A stretch of DNA of 30,240 bases, taken from contig JABANP010000593.1 of assembly GCA_013115135.1 (NCBI GenBank), forward strand, positions 1-30,240, written 5' to 3'. Position numbers and translations under genes: made by a program. Numbering within the stretch: the first letter of the stretch is position 1; every line of letters starts with the position of its first letter. Source of the stretch: Perkinsus olseni (taxonomy: Eukaryota > Perkinsozoa > Perkinsida > Perkinsidae). Shown in pieces: positions 11,364 to 21,009 of the stretch. The notes under the pieces are model-generated. The model had not been told where the DNA came from and made no database searches. It saw nothing but the letters and a program-made list of their open reading frames with translations.

Positions 11364-11876
11364 TGTGCCGAAATTGCGCAACACAACAAGGGCAGTTGTG
11401 AGTCAATAATCAAAGATCTACTTAAAATTGTAAATGATGGTGTGGTACTACTAGCGCCACGCTGAGGATACTCAGCTAATACACAATTCTCTGCACGCAT
11501 GCACAGAGGTGCTCCCGTGAGCTACTTAGTAAAAAACTTAGGTTCTCGGCACACTCCCCCAGGCTACTGCTAGAGCCGTAGCCTCTTAGTCGCCGAGAAT
11601 GATCGTGGGGTTAACATCTCCGGACCTTGGGCTCCTTGTTGCCGTTGGTGTTGATGACGTCGTCCATCTTCTCTAGAGCTCTCTTCTTGCTGCGAGTCAT
11701 AACTCCTTCATTCATCACTGCATCTCTCCATTGGCGGAGATCGGACTCATCGAATGCCGGTTTGGTGAGTTCAGTCTCCGTTTGGGAGCCAGCGGCCTTC
11801 TTGATAATGTCCACTCCTTCTCGAGCGATCTTGATCTTGGGGCCGCCTCGTTTAAGTTGATGGATACCGCACACCT
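11364..11876 (-). mobile_element. Truncated 3' end of an LTR retrotransposon
   Basis: 11364-11553 is a 190-bp LTR (begins TGTGCCGA, ends TCGGCACA). 11554-11876 is the adjoining purine tract and the last part of the pol frame, including the tail ending in EPKVRRC at 11611. From about 11374 to 11876 it matches 13393-13895 almost base for base, offset by 2019 bp. Homology stops abruptly at 11876, where the minisatellite begins. It therefore looks like a duplicated 3' end rather than an independent old insertion. Confidence 0.75.
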
Positions 11877-12660
11877 GGTGGACTGGGTGGACTGGTGAAC
11901 CAAGTTCCTCAATCGACCTTCTGATATGACCCAGTGAACTTGATACGACTAGCGGCCCTCTGATGTGTCCCGGCGAGCTAAGTACGGCGAGTGTGCTCCA
12001 CACGCTGCGTGGACCGGGCAGCCCGGTGGACTAAGCGTGGCGGGTGGAACGTTGATGCGGTCCGGTAAACTGCATATGGCAAGTTGGTCACTGCTCTGGC
12101 CCGATGGGCCAAGTACTGCAAGTCTCCCCTCAAGGTGGGCTATTGTACTGACTACGCCAAGTTGCTCTCTGATGTATTCTGGTGATCAAGTACGGCAAGT
12201 CACCTTCCGATGTGGGCTAGTGTACTGTCTACGCTAAGTTCCCCCACTAACGTGGTCCGGTGAACGAAGGTACTGCAAGGATGCTTCTGATGTGGTCCGG
12301 TGAACTACGTGCGGCGCGTGGCCGACGGATGTTGTCCGGTGAACTAAGTACGATCAGTACCCGTGTTATGTGGTTAGCCGAAGTGAGCTGCGGCTAGTGG
12401 CCCACTGATGTGGTCCGGTGACCCGCTGATGCGTACGCCGTAGAGCTAAGTGAGGCGAGTGGCCCACTGATGCTGAGTGTGGCGAGTGGCCCACTGATGC
12501 TGAGTGTGGCGAGTGGCCCGCTTGCGTGGTCCGGTTAGCCGAGTGCGGCGAGTGGCCCACTTGCGTGGTCCGGTTAGCCGAGTGCGGCGAGTGACCCATC
12601 TATGTGGTCCGGTGTACTAAGCGTGGTAATGGCCTACTGACCATTAGCGACTAATGTGCC
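11877..12660. repeat. Degenerate minisatellite, unit about 39-43 bp
   Basis: The motif GTGGTCCGGTGAACTAAGTA, followed by a CGGCGAGTGGCCCACTGAT-type half, recurs in diverged form through the whole interval. Two nearly exact 39-bp units lie at about 12505-12600 and two exact 27-bp shorter units at about 12457-12510. The minus strand can be read as a Gly-His-Ser-Pro repeat, but this is a by-product of the repeat. The left edge coincides with the break in the duplicated LTR-element end. Confidence 0.7.
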
Positions 12661-12881
12661 TTCGGTGTACTACATCCAGGGAGTGGCCCCTTTGAGTAGT
12701 TAGTAGGCGGCGAGTTGCCATCTAACTTGTAGGTATCGCTCGTCTGGCGAGCTGGTGGCAGCGGCGACGGGACCAGCACACCGTTGCACTGTAGAGAGGT
12801 TCGTTGACGCGAATTGTAGAAAGCTCGCCGATGCTGCGAAGACCGGTAAGTTAGCCCTACCGATGATCTCTGTGGGGTTTG
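12661..12881. other. Unassigned stretch before the 145-bp repeat
   Basis: A plus-strand frame (about 12755-12845) reads plausibly as protein and ends at a good splice donor (gtaagt at about 12845), with a possible acceptor inside the 145-bp repeat. No family is recognised and no start or end can be fixed, so I do not call a gene. Confidence 0.25.
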
Positions 12882-13026
12882 GGGGGTTTTGTTTGGTATT
12901 GGACTTACTCGTTCTGTGCATTGCTGTTGCCTCGTAGTCCAATAGCCACAGCTATCATCGGCAGGGCGGGACGAGTCGAGTTCGACGAGTTTAGGGTGGG
13001 TCGTGTGCATCGGAGCAGGATTTGCA
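12882..13026. repeat. 145-bp direct repeat, copy 1
   Basis: Identical by eye to 13253-13397. It starts in a G-run followed by TTTTGTTTGGTATTGG and ends in GGAGCAGGATTTGCA. Beyond both ends the two copies differ completely. Confidence 0.9.
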
Positions 13027-13252
13027 TGACGAACTACACGAAGCCCGCGCAGTGTAGAGTGGTGCAAATACGGAGACGAAGCAAGCGCTCGCCTGCGGCG
13101 CTAGTGCCGACGCTTTCGCACCTGCAAGCTGCACCAGAAGATGGAGTTGATGAGCATTCTGATGATGTCGATATTATTGATCGTTTTCGACTCCCAACTG
13201 GTTGAGCGTGTATAGGAGTCGCGGGTTTTCTTTTGCCCACCCTCAGCCACCC
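13027..13252. other. 226-bp segment between the direct repeats
   Basis: The plus strand has an open frame ending at 13205 whose tail is acidic (EDGVDEHSDDVDIIDRF). It could be the C-terminus of a broken or spliced gene; nothing more can be supported. Confidence 0.25.
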
Positions 13253-13397
13253 GGGGGTTTTGTTTGGTATTGGACTTACTCGTTCTGTGCATTGCTGTTG
13301 CCTCGTAGTCCAATAGCCACAGCTATCATCGGCAGGGCGGGACGAGTCGAGTTCGACGAGTTTAGGGTGGGTCGTGTGCATCGGAGCAGGATTTGCA
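13253..13397. repeat. 145-bp direct repeat, copy 2, fused to a truncated LTR
   Basis: Exact copy of 12882-13026. Its end TTTGCA runs straight into the LTR at the internal sequence TTGC(A/G)CAACACAAC, so the first ten or so bases of the LTR are missing. The shared TTGC at the joint is a microhomology. Confidence 0.9.
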
Positions 13398-13572
13398 CAA
13401 CACAACAAGGGCAGTTGTGAGTCAATAATCAAAGGTCTACTTAAAATTGTAAATGATGGTGTGGTACTACTAGCGCCACGCTGAGGATACTCAGCTAATA
13501 CACAATTCTCTGCACGCATGCACAGAGGTGCTCCCGTGAGCTACTTAGTAAAAAAGTTAGGTTCTCGGCACA
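13392..13572 (-). repeat. 3' LTR (outer end missing)
   Basis: Matches 11374-11553 with very few differences and 19165-19355 with about 7% divergence. The inner end TCGGCACA is intact at 13572. The outer TGTGCCGAAA is replaced by the end of the 145-bp repeat. Confidence 0.85.
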
Positions 13573-13590
13573 CTCCCCCAGGCTACTGCT
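13573..13590 (-). promoter_or_regulatory. Polypurine tract of the LTR element
   Basis: On the minus strand the sequence CCTGGGGGAG ends directly at the LTR's first base. This is the expected place and composition for the plus-strand primer of an LTR retroelement. Confidence 0.6.
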
Positions 13591-13629
13591 AGAGCCGTAG
13601 CCTCTTAGTCGCCGAGAATGATCGTGGGG

Positions 13630-15480
13630 TTAACATCTCCGGACCTTGGGCTCCTTGTTGCCGTTGGTGTTGATGACGTCGTCCATCTTCTCTAGAGCTC
13701 TCTTCTTGCTGCGAGTCATAACTCCTTCATTCATCACTGCATCTCTCCATTGGCGGAGATCGGACTCATCGAATGCCGGTTTGGTGAGTTCAGTCTCCGT
13801 TTGGGAGCCAGCGGCCTTCTTGATAATGTCCACTCCTTCTCGAGCGATCTTGATCTTGGGGCCGCCTCGTTTAAGTTGATGGATACCGCACACCGACGTC
13901 TGCCCATCCTTGTCACTTATCGAGATCGTCACACCCTCAATGGCTGTCACTGTAAATGGTCCGATGAAGAGGTTGCTGAACTTGTCAGCGTTGTAGTTCT
14001 TCTTCCACACCACGTCACCGACCTTCAAGTGCTCGTTCTTGAGGCGACGGCTACCAGCTAAGCGACGGCGGACTTGTGCTCGGCGTTCTTGCCATAGGTC
14101 TTGTAGGCCTTTCAGGGACTGGCCCCACTCTTCTGAACAGGAATCACGGATCTGGGCGATGTCGGACGTCAGGTGCTCGATTAGTAAACCACTTCCCAGC
14201 CAAGCCCTGGCTTGGGAGACAGCCTCCTCATCCGTGCCGAGAACATTGTCAATCATGTTGGCGGAGGCTCGGCAGCATATCCAAGGGCAGAGTACCTTTA
14301 TCGTCCGCGTCTGAGTATGGCAGACAGTTCATTGTAAATGCAGCCATACTGACCCACCGACGGGCATCATCAAGAGACCATGGCCGTGTTGCACCGTCTT
14401 CGACTGTAGACGCCTTCAAGATGGCGCCAAACTCCTTATGGCCTCGTTCTAACCAACCCCTTTGGGCTGGGTCATTCGCATGACAAAGGGCTTGAACGAC
14501 GTTGTAGCGTGATAGGGTCTGCTTAAATGTCGCCGAGGTAAAGCAGCCTCCTCGATCCGATACTACAACCTTCGGTATGCCTTCAGTGCCTATCATCTCG
14601 ATGAAGGCTGTCGATACTGCTGACCCAGAAGGATTATCAACGATCTTGACCGAAACCAGCTTAGTGATATAGTCGCAACCAATCAAGACCCAAGACTTCT
14701 CCGCTGTAGGCAAGGGTCCGTACAGATCCAACCCTATGATTCCCCATACAAGCTTAACCCAGCACCGTGGTGAACTTATCGCCTTGCTCAACATTTTACC
14801 AGTCTTAGCAACCGCACAGACATCACAGGAACGGACAAACCTCTTCACTTCACGGTAAATGTTCTTGAATGTGCAGAACTGCTCAACGAGGTCTTTCATG
14901 GCCTTCACACCAGGGTGTTTGAAGAGGCGGTGGACATAGTCAATGGCTTCTCGTTGTAGATCAACTGCTTCAGAGGGAATCAAGGGGACCCAGTTATCGG
15001 ATTTCCAGAGATGGCTGAGGAGTAATCCCGTATCCGGATCAATCTGATGGAACTTAGCCTGTGAACAGTTGCCGTTAGCGGCGCGTAAGCGAGCGAGGGT
15101 GTGAACACAAAGGGTATCAGCCGATTGTGCCACTAGAACTCGTTGCTTAAATGCGGAATACCAAGAAACCGATTCGGTGGTGTTAACTTCCCCAGAAAAG
15201 TCATCTGGAGAGTAATCATCATCTGAGAGTAAAATATCATCATCCTCGTCAACGGCCATTTCGTCGTTGCGCCTGAAAACCGTCGGCGCGATTGGCAGTG
15301 AAACATAAGATGCTCTCCTTGTTGATCTCCTCGACAACCTCGGCCCATGACGGTTCACTGCGGGATAAATCTCGCATAGCTCGGGGCCTAGTTAGTGCAT
15401 CGGCCACATTATAAGCTGATCGGACATGTCGAACGTCAGATCCAAGCTTGGCTCAGCCTCCACCAGCCCCTGGACGATAT
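13630..15480 (-). pseudogene. Integrase region of pol (with end of RNase H)
   Basis: The main frame runs from about 15358 to 14249 and continues in another frame from 14256 to 13630 (frameshift near 14250). It holds an HHCC zinc site (H-x4-H in VHRLFKHPGV, C-x2-C in RSCDVCAVAK). The catalytic triad is D in GLDLYGPLP, D in VVSDRGGCF and E in GWLERGHKEF. The C-terminal domain reads LKVGDVVWKKNYNADKFSN. Upstream, at about 15450-15380, another frame encodes the end of RNase H (VRHVRSAYNVADALTRP), so at least two more frame changes lie between 15500 and 15240. The last 80 residues duplicate those at 11611-11870. Confidence 0.8.
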
Positions 15481-17220
15481 CATAAATCTGTGGTTGAGTC
15501 GACGAACCTCTGGCTTAGGGAGCGCAGCGATCTTCTTGCTGTGGGGGTTAGCTAAGATGGTCTTCATCCGATAGAGGGCGATGCTGCTATCGCTGAGAAT
15601 AACACAGCGATGTACCAAGCCTTGTGCTGCTGCAATAATCTCCCGTAAGGTGAGCATCACCAACCGTGCTGACTCCAACTCTCGGCGCGGGATGGTGCCA
15701 CCAGCCTGAGTTATCACTCGTGCTGCCACCCGGATGCCATCAAAGGTACATATATCCCAGGCTATCCCGAACTCACTGGCATCACAGAAGCAGTATAGGG
15801 CTCGAAGATCGACATACCGAGGTGCCAGGACCCTGGGGTCGTGGAGGAAGATATCACACCACGAAATCGTGCTCTCCGCAAATGTCGAATCATCCTCATC
15901 GAGAAGTTCACCTTTGGGGTTCGACTTAGCGGTGCCATAGCCTTTATCATGGAGAGTTCTCATGAGGTATCGTAGCTCGAGGGTGATCTCCGCCAATATA
16001 CCCAACGGATCATACAAGCGGGCAACTACCGACTTCAGCTGCGATAGGGTAACCGGACGCACCATTACCATTTCGGGAAGTTTGACATCAAAAACGTCAA
16101 CGTCTGGGCTGATGAACCATCTATAATTCAGCCAGGAAGCCTTACGGAGATTCTCGTCGTCGAGATTGGGCTGCCTAGGGACCCCGATCGCATAGTCATA
16201 TGTATCCAAATTATGGGCTCTTTTTGCCTGGTTGATCCGGAACCCATGCTGCTCAAGCGCCTGGATAGCGGCATCACGTGTAGCCTCCACCTCCTCATGG
16301 TCCTGGGCGACAATCACCATGTCGTCCATATAACAGCTAATACTGGCCCTTCTCAATGGGCATAAGGTATCCAGGGCTTTCCGTATGCTAGAAGTCAGGG
16401 CCCATGGGGACCAATTGGTCCCGAACGGCACCCGTCGCCACCGCACCACCATTTGGTTGATTATCATGCCAAGGTAAACCCTGTCCTGTAAGCCCATCAC
16501 ACCTACGCTCCAGAACGCTTTAGAGAGATCATCAGTCGACGCGGCTCGGCTGGATCGCCATTTAATAAGCGTCGAGAATAGGTGCAGATCGGCACCAGTG
16601 GAGTTGTCACCAGTGGTAGTGGTGTAGCAATTAAGTTGCCTCGCATCGAGGCATAAACGCACTTTAGTAGAGCTTCTCGACAAATTAACCACCGGGACGG
16701 TGGCGATATAGTACCGTGCGAAGATCTTGGGGTCACCGTCCTTGGGCATGATACCAACCACTCCAGCATCAAGTAGCTCCTTGACAGCTTAGCAGAACAT
16801 CTTATACGTCGCCGGATCCCGCTTGAGACGCTCCACCACCCTTTTATCTCGCTGCCACACTTGATCGAAGTTCTGGGTTGGTCTTGCATCTCCTCGCCAC
16901 GGAATACTCACTTCACAAGGAGGTCGTGGTTGACCATCGGGGTCATGGGGCATCTCTTCTAACAAGTTACAGGACACTGGTGTTGGCGTGATCGTCGTCT
17001 TCAACATAGGAGGGACGAGGCCACTCACCAAATCACACACTTCAGGACCAAATAGAAGCTGATCTGGATACCGGGAGTCGCCATTCATACCCCACACGCA
17101 AGGGCTCAACAGCGCTTGTGGAAGAATAAGGGCGTGTCGCGAGTGGTGTAGCACAAAACAATCAGCTATCCGCTCTACGCCTTGACCAAGTTGTAGTCGC
17201 AGTCCCACTAGTCTACCCAT
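15436..17220 (-). pseudogene. Reverse transcriptase and RNase H region of pol
   Basis: One frame runs from 17220 to 15436, broken by a single in-frame TAA at 16789-16787; protein similarity continues on both sides (TYKMFC, stop, AVKELLDAGVVG). RT motifs: the first catalytic Asp in DLSKAFWSV, PFGTNWSPWAL, and the YMDD box at 16332-16318. The connection has LYDPLGILAEITLELRYL. RNase H follows with CFCDASEFGIAW and IPRRELESARL, its second half shifting frame near 15480. This copy cannot make a full RT without suppression of the stop. Confidence 0.85.
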
Positions 17221-17520
17221 AATATGATATTATTAATATCACAGCCAGTCCCATCAATCATACCGACTTGGGTGTCACAAGGGCGCAAGGTCAGTGTCTC
17301 CCCCTTGGCATCCAATCTCTCATAGGTACTAGAGGACACGAAGAGATCCGTCGCCCCCGAATCGATCAATGCCTTCAAGGCATTGCCTTGATCTCCAATC
17401 CGTGGGTGCCAAGAATAACCGGTAACTGGGGTAGACCAGACGGTGTTCGTGACAATTGGCAGGTTGCCCAGGAAGATTTTGGGCGAAGAGGCTCCTGAAA
17501 GGGGTCAACAGTGTCCGTCC
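17221..17520 (-). pseudogene. Aspartic protease region
   Basis: The minus-strand frame reads ALIDSGATDLFVS with the active-site DSGA codons at about 17363-17349. Flanking residues fit a retroviral-type protease. It lies in a different frame from gag, and the preceding link region switches frame at least twice, so the fused gag-protease polyprotein is broken in this copy. Confidence 0.7.
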
Positions 17521-19020
17521 TGGCTGGGGGCCTATACGGCACGGTAGAGCGATCAACTGTACAGCGTTTAGCCGTAACAGCACCCAATCGGACACCAATA
17601 CTACATTCCTTCTCGCCATCATCAGTCTGTATGGCCATGTCCATGCCAGGACAAGAATCAACCATAGTGTCGTCCAGAATCCTGGAAGCAGAGGGCGGCG
17701 TTCGGAGCTCCCCCGTGGATGCAGAGGTAACGGGTGACGCTGTAGTAGATCTCTCATATTTATCAAAACGGCTACGCAGTAAACGTCCACTGAAACGCAC
17801 ACCATTCGAGACTCGGCCCAGAGGTTTATTGAGAACTCGAATTTCGAGTTCTCAATAAACCTCTCAACATAGACCGACACTTGTTCACCAAGAAGGTCTT
17901 GTACCAACTCCCTAACTTCTCTAAAGCCCCACTCCGGAGGTACACCGCTAGTGAATACACATCGAGCATCTGGATTCGGCTCTGGGGCAGGTCGGACATC
18001 GGTGTAGTAGAGCTCTGCCGTATTGCTCTGCCGCTTCGCTGCCGGCTTCGAAGGAGTGGTGATCTTCGGAACTCGAGTACTGCTGGTTGTAGCCCTCACA
18101 GGGTAGCGGTCGTCCAGTTGAGCCCAGCGGCGAGCTTCAAACAACATATGGATGTAGGAGTCCACCGCGGTGTTTGGCAGAGTATCCGAAAACCGTTGGC
18201 CTTCCTCGGGGAGCCCCGAATATAGTTTTGATCGCATCTCCATGTCGCTCAATGGCACCTTCCTGATATCCTCCAGTTGTTCTCGCATCCCTTCAATCTG
18301 GGAGATGTAAAACTCGATCGTCTTGGAAGAATTTCAGCTGAGGGTCTCCCATCTTCTGATCAAACTAAGTTGGTCATTAAGATCGGAGCTTCTTCGCAGG
18401 CAATCCCGCATAGTAGAGACACGATCTTCAAAGTTAGCACAGTCGTTACTCCTACATTGAGAAGTCACTTGCTGCTGCAAAGGGGCACTAATGTTATTCA
18501 TAACATAGAAATACTCGATGGCAGCCCCTTCTTCTCCTCCTCCAGTAGCGTAGACGAACTCGGGCTTCGCCAAGATCTCACGGCGCATCGCTATGAACCC
18601 TCGCTTGTCTCCAATACCTTGAAAGGGGCCTCCTTCCAGATTAGTTATCTGTCGGGCACGCTTAGATACCTTCAGGACATCAACGCTAGTAGTGACCTTT
18701 GATGGTTTAACACGAGGTTTCTCATCAAATGGCTTATCGTCACTGGTTGCTGAGATGGATGTAGCGCCTGTCCCACCAGGACTCGATCTCGTTGGAGTAG
18801 AACTCCCTACCTTACTGATCAGACCGTTAACCATACCCATAAGTTTCTCCATCTTATCTTGGAGAATTTCGACCCTGCCGACCTCCTTATCCTTAGTCGA
18901 GCGTAAGGCATCAACCTCACGCTTCAACTCCCACGCCCAAAGAGGAGGGTTTGCTGTGGATGGATCCGGGGGTTGGACAGGGGACGAAGTAGAATTATTA
19001 ACTGAATCAGGACCAGGCAT
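17521..19020 (-). pseudogene. gag region
   Basis: Starts at ATG 19020 (MPGPDSVNNSTSS). An N-terminal coiled-coil-like segment follows (LKREVDALRSTKDKEVGRVE), then a Ser/Thr-rich linker and a helical capsid-like part. One in-frame TGA lies at 18336-18334, between WETLS and NSSKTIEFYISQ; the frame continues open after it, so it is a nonsense change rather than the gene end. At 17820-17864 a perfect palindrome interrupts the frame, and downstream coding sense continues in another frame to about 17380. No zinc knuckle is seen. Confidence 0.65.
17820..17864. repeat. Perfect palindrome, 22-bp arms, 1-bp centre
   Basis: Arms 17820-17841 and 17843-17864 are exact reverse complements around T17842. 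It lies inside gag and shifts its frame, so it arose after the element was coding. Same geometry as the cluster to the right. Confidence 0.95.
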
Positions 19021-19164
19021 AATCTCGTCGTCTAACAGGAAATCACAATACACAATTAGTAACAGATATCAATACTTCAAATCAGTGGAAGTCGGGAACC
19101 AGTTCTTGTGGTAAACGAAAGTCGGGGACCAATGCTTCAAGTCATCAGTCACTTCTCGGATGAT

Positions 19165-19355
19165 TGTGCCGAAACTGGGCAACACAACAAGGATAGTTGT
19201 GAGTTAATAATCAAAGGTCTACTCAAAATTTGTAAGTAATGGTGTGCTACTACTAGCACCACGCTAAGGATACTCAGCTAATACACAATTCTCTGCACGC
19301 ATGCACAGAGGCGCTTTCGTGAGCTGCTTAGTAAAAAAGTTAGGTTCTCGGCACA
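19165..19355 (-). repeat. 5' LTR of the BEL/Pao-like element
   Basis: 191 bp, beginning TGTGCCGA and ending TCGGCACA (8-bp terminal inverted repeat). Compared with the other two LTR copies, which are nearly identical to each other, it differs at about a dozen positions. Confidence 0.85.
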
Positions 19356-19476
19356 CCTGTACCCATATGCGCCGTACTGTTGTAGAGAAGCTATCTACCG
19401 CAGTGGGATGGTGAAACTTTTGAACTGAAACATGGGATATGCCTGAGGCTTCTTTGGGATTTGACAGCGAAACTGA

Positions 19477-19501
19477 GGTAACCAACTTTAAGTTGGTTAC
19501 C
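19477..19501. repeat. Perfect palindrome, 12-bp arms, 1-bp centre
   Basis: GGTAACCAACTT, T, AAGTTGGTTACC. It lies in the LINE relic. Confidence 0.95.
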
Positions 19502-19584
19502 CGTGTACAACGCCGTGCAGCGCACCTAGCGCATATGGCACTCAGACATCCACAGCTCACTCCAGCAAACACATCAATTAAATT

Positions 19585-19663
19585 GAAAAACGGTTCCACT
19601 CAAAATTGATTCAATTTTGAGTGGAACCGTTTTTCCTCATCTTAAGAAGAAGATGAGGAAAAA
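19585..19663. repeat. Two abutting hairpins (25-bp and 14-bp arms)
   Basis: 19585-19609 and 19611-19635 are exact reverse complements around T19610. The right flank is reused by a second hairpin with arms 19630-19643 and 19650-19663 and loop AAGAAG. The two share six bases, so they form a chain rather than two independent hairpins. Confidence 0.95.
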
Positions 19664-19878
19664 CTTACCTGGAGATGGAGAGAATTATCGACTGAGTTCT
19701 TACCTCAAACCTTCTATTCTCTTATATCTCCCTCGCCACACAGGCTTGCACCTTGGCTCTCCCTTCCGATCATCTTCAGCGCTTCATCTAGTGATGAACG
19801 AGATCTGCCATTGTGAGTGCCTTGCGTACTTCTCGTGAACGGGTGCATTCTCACCCGTTGTGGGATATATGGTTTGAT

Positions 19879-19901
19879 GGCTCTGTCACAGAGCCTCTGT
19901 G
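19879..19901. repeat. Chained odd palindromes
   Basis: GGCTCTGT-C-ACAGAGCC (19879-19895) overlaps CACAGAG-C-CTCTGTG (19887-19901). Both have a single-base centre. They sit where the LINE RNase H reads DGSV. A further one, CGATTTGG-A-CCAAATCG, is at 19936-19952. Confidence 0.9.
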
Positions 19902-20460
19902 GACTCTAGGAATGGTTATGGTGGTGCTGGAGGTGCGATTTGGACCAAATCGTCTGGTTTGGAGATGCAGCAGAACCGCGTTGATCGGCGTCTGTTCCAG
20001 CGGGAATGGTTGCCTCGTCTTATACTGCTGAGATACTTGGATTAGCATGTTATGGAGTCTTTTGACGAGTTCATCTCTTCACACATAGTTGAGCCTACTC
20101 ATACGGTTTTAATTGTATTGGATTCATTATCCTTATTCTGTGCTTTGAAAGGTGTCCGCCGATCTCATTCCTGCATGGGAATCCCTATATAGACTTTCTT
20201 CGTATGTCACTTCCTGTAAACTTCTGTGGATTAGTTCACATTGTGATGTATCTCGGAATGATTCTGTTGGCTCTCTAGCTCAAGAGGGGACTAAGAGGGT
20301 TACTACCATCTTTGTATCGAATATTTTTCCCTCGCCCGTTCTGTAGAACGGGCTTGGACCGTAGAGAAAAGAGTTTTGCGGAGGCGAACTAGTTTTGCGA
20401 GTACCGCGAGTATCGCGAAGTGACAATCGATGTCAGGAAGCAGACAGCGGCTGCCTGATA

Positions 20461-20537
20461 GCCGGTGTCACGGAGGAGACAACCGGTGTCCCGGAAGGGA
20501 CAACCGGTGTCACGGGAGGGACAAAGGTGTCCCGTCG
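20461..20537. repeat. 21-bp tandem repeat, about 3.6 units
   Basis: Units start at 20461, 20482, 20503 and 20524 (partial), with consensus CCGGTGTC(A/C)CGGAGGGACA. Each unit can fold on itself (TGTCCC...GGGACA). Confidence 0.85.
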
Positions 20538-20588
20538 AAGCTCATGTTACAACTCAAAACATAAGACGGACGAGCGAGCGCAAACGCG

Positions 20589-20603
20589 ACGCGTTTAACG
20601 CGT
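20589..20603. repeat. Odd palindrome ACGCGTT-T-AACGCGT
   Basis: Perfect 7-bp arms around T20596. Confidence 0.95.
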
Positions 20604-20734
20604 GCTTAGCGCCGCCAGGCTAGCGAGTGATGCGCATGCGTGCACAGCGCTATTTGAATGAATGACAATTGTTATTTTTCTTCTACTAGGAAGATCGTGG
20701 CGATCTGTGAGTCGATATTGAGACTCGCGACGGC

Positions 20735-20755
20735 TCATCCAGGATGATTCATCCT
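20735..20755. repeat. X-n-X'-n-X palindrome chain
   Basis: TCATCC-A-GGATGA-T-TCATCC: the same 6-mer appears twice with its reverse complement between, each junction one base. Confidence 0.95.
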
Positions 20756-21009
20756 TGATTAAGTGTCTAAACTCATAGTGTATCATTGCTTCCTATTACA
20801 GTGACTACAACTAATCGCATGTCGTACACAGCATTCTTAACCAGGCGACGTTTACCTTCTCTTTCTTAGCTTCTTCCGAGGCATAACAGAAGTTCTGTCG
20901 GTTCCGTTACAGAAAAAGACACTGATTCAATTTATGATGAGTTCTTTATCTGCTCTTGAGCGCTCCTCAATTTTCAGAAGCTCGTTTTCATACAGCTACT
21001 TCACCCTCA

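Larger units (their letters stand above)
13392..19355 (-). mobile_element. Decayed BEL/Pao-like LTR retrotransposon
   Basis: The minus-strand order is 5' LTR (19355-19165), gag, aspartic protease, reverse transcriptase, RNase H, integrase, 3' LTR (13572-13392). A purine tract (CCTGGGGGAG on the minus strand) sits directly before the 3' LTR. The RT/RNase H region has the BEL/Pao-type LYDPLGILAEITLE and IPRRELESARL motifs, which is why I prefer this superfamily over Ty3. Gag and pol each hold an in-frame stop, and several frame changes are visible, so it is non-autonomous. The two LTRs differ by about a dozen positions. No target duplication can be seen, because the left LTR has lost its outer end. 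No primer-binding site is clear next to the 5' LTR. Confidence 0.85.
19356..20346 (+). mobile_element. Non-LTR (LINE-type) retroelement relic with RNase H domain
   Basis: The plus strand holds broken frames for the 3' part of a LINE-type ORF. Around 19460-19580 a segment reads KLVTRVQRRAAHLAHMALRH. RNase H blocks follow: WFDGSV (about 19870), GYGGAGGAIWTKS, SSYTAEILGL (about 20010), VLIVLDSLSLFCALK (about 20105-20150) and LLWISSHCDVSRND...AQEG (about 20220-20290). The last blocks correspond to the DSxS and W(I/V)xxH signatures of LINE RNase H domains. Frames change several times and palindromes interrupt the sequence, so it is a pseudogene. Its left edge touches the LTR at 19355. Confidence 0.65.
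20347..21009. other. Non-coding region with palindromes and short repeats
   Basis: It contains the hairpin 20334-20353 (arms GCCCGTTCT/AGAACGGGC), a 21-bp tandem repeat and several one-base-centre palindromes (20589-20603, 20735-20755, 20886-20898). No gene is visible; it includes the promoter side of the secreted-protein gene at 21010. Confidence 0.5.

Noticed and set aside
12366..12599. Minus-strand frame encoding a Gly-His-Ser-Pro repeat protein
   Set aside because: It lies wholly in a degenerate minisatellite and has no flanking coding signal or start context.
15666..15929. Plus-strand open frame opposite the RNase H region
   Set aside because: Shadow of the minus-strand pol frame, which carries recognisable motifs.
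17220..19020. Ty3/gypsy assignment of the LTR element
   Set aside because: The DPLG and IPRRELES motifs and the RNase H form fit BEL/Pao better, though no phylogeny could be run.
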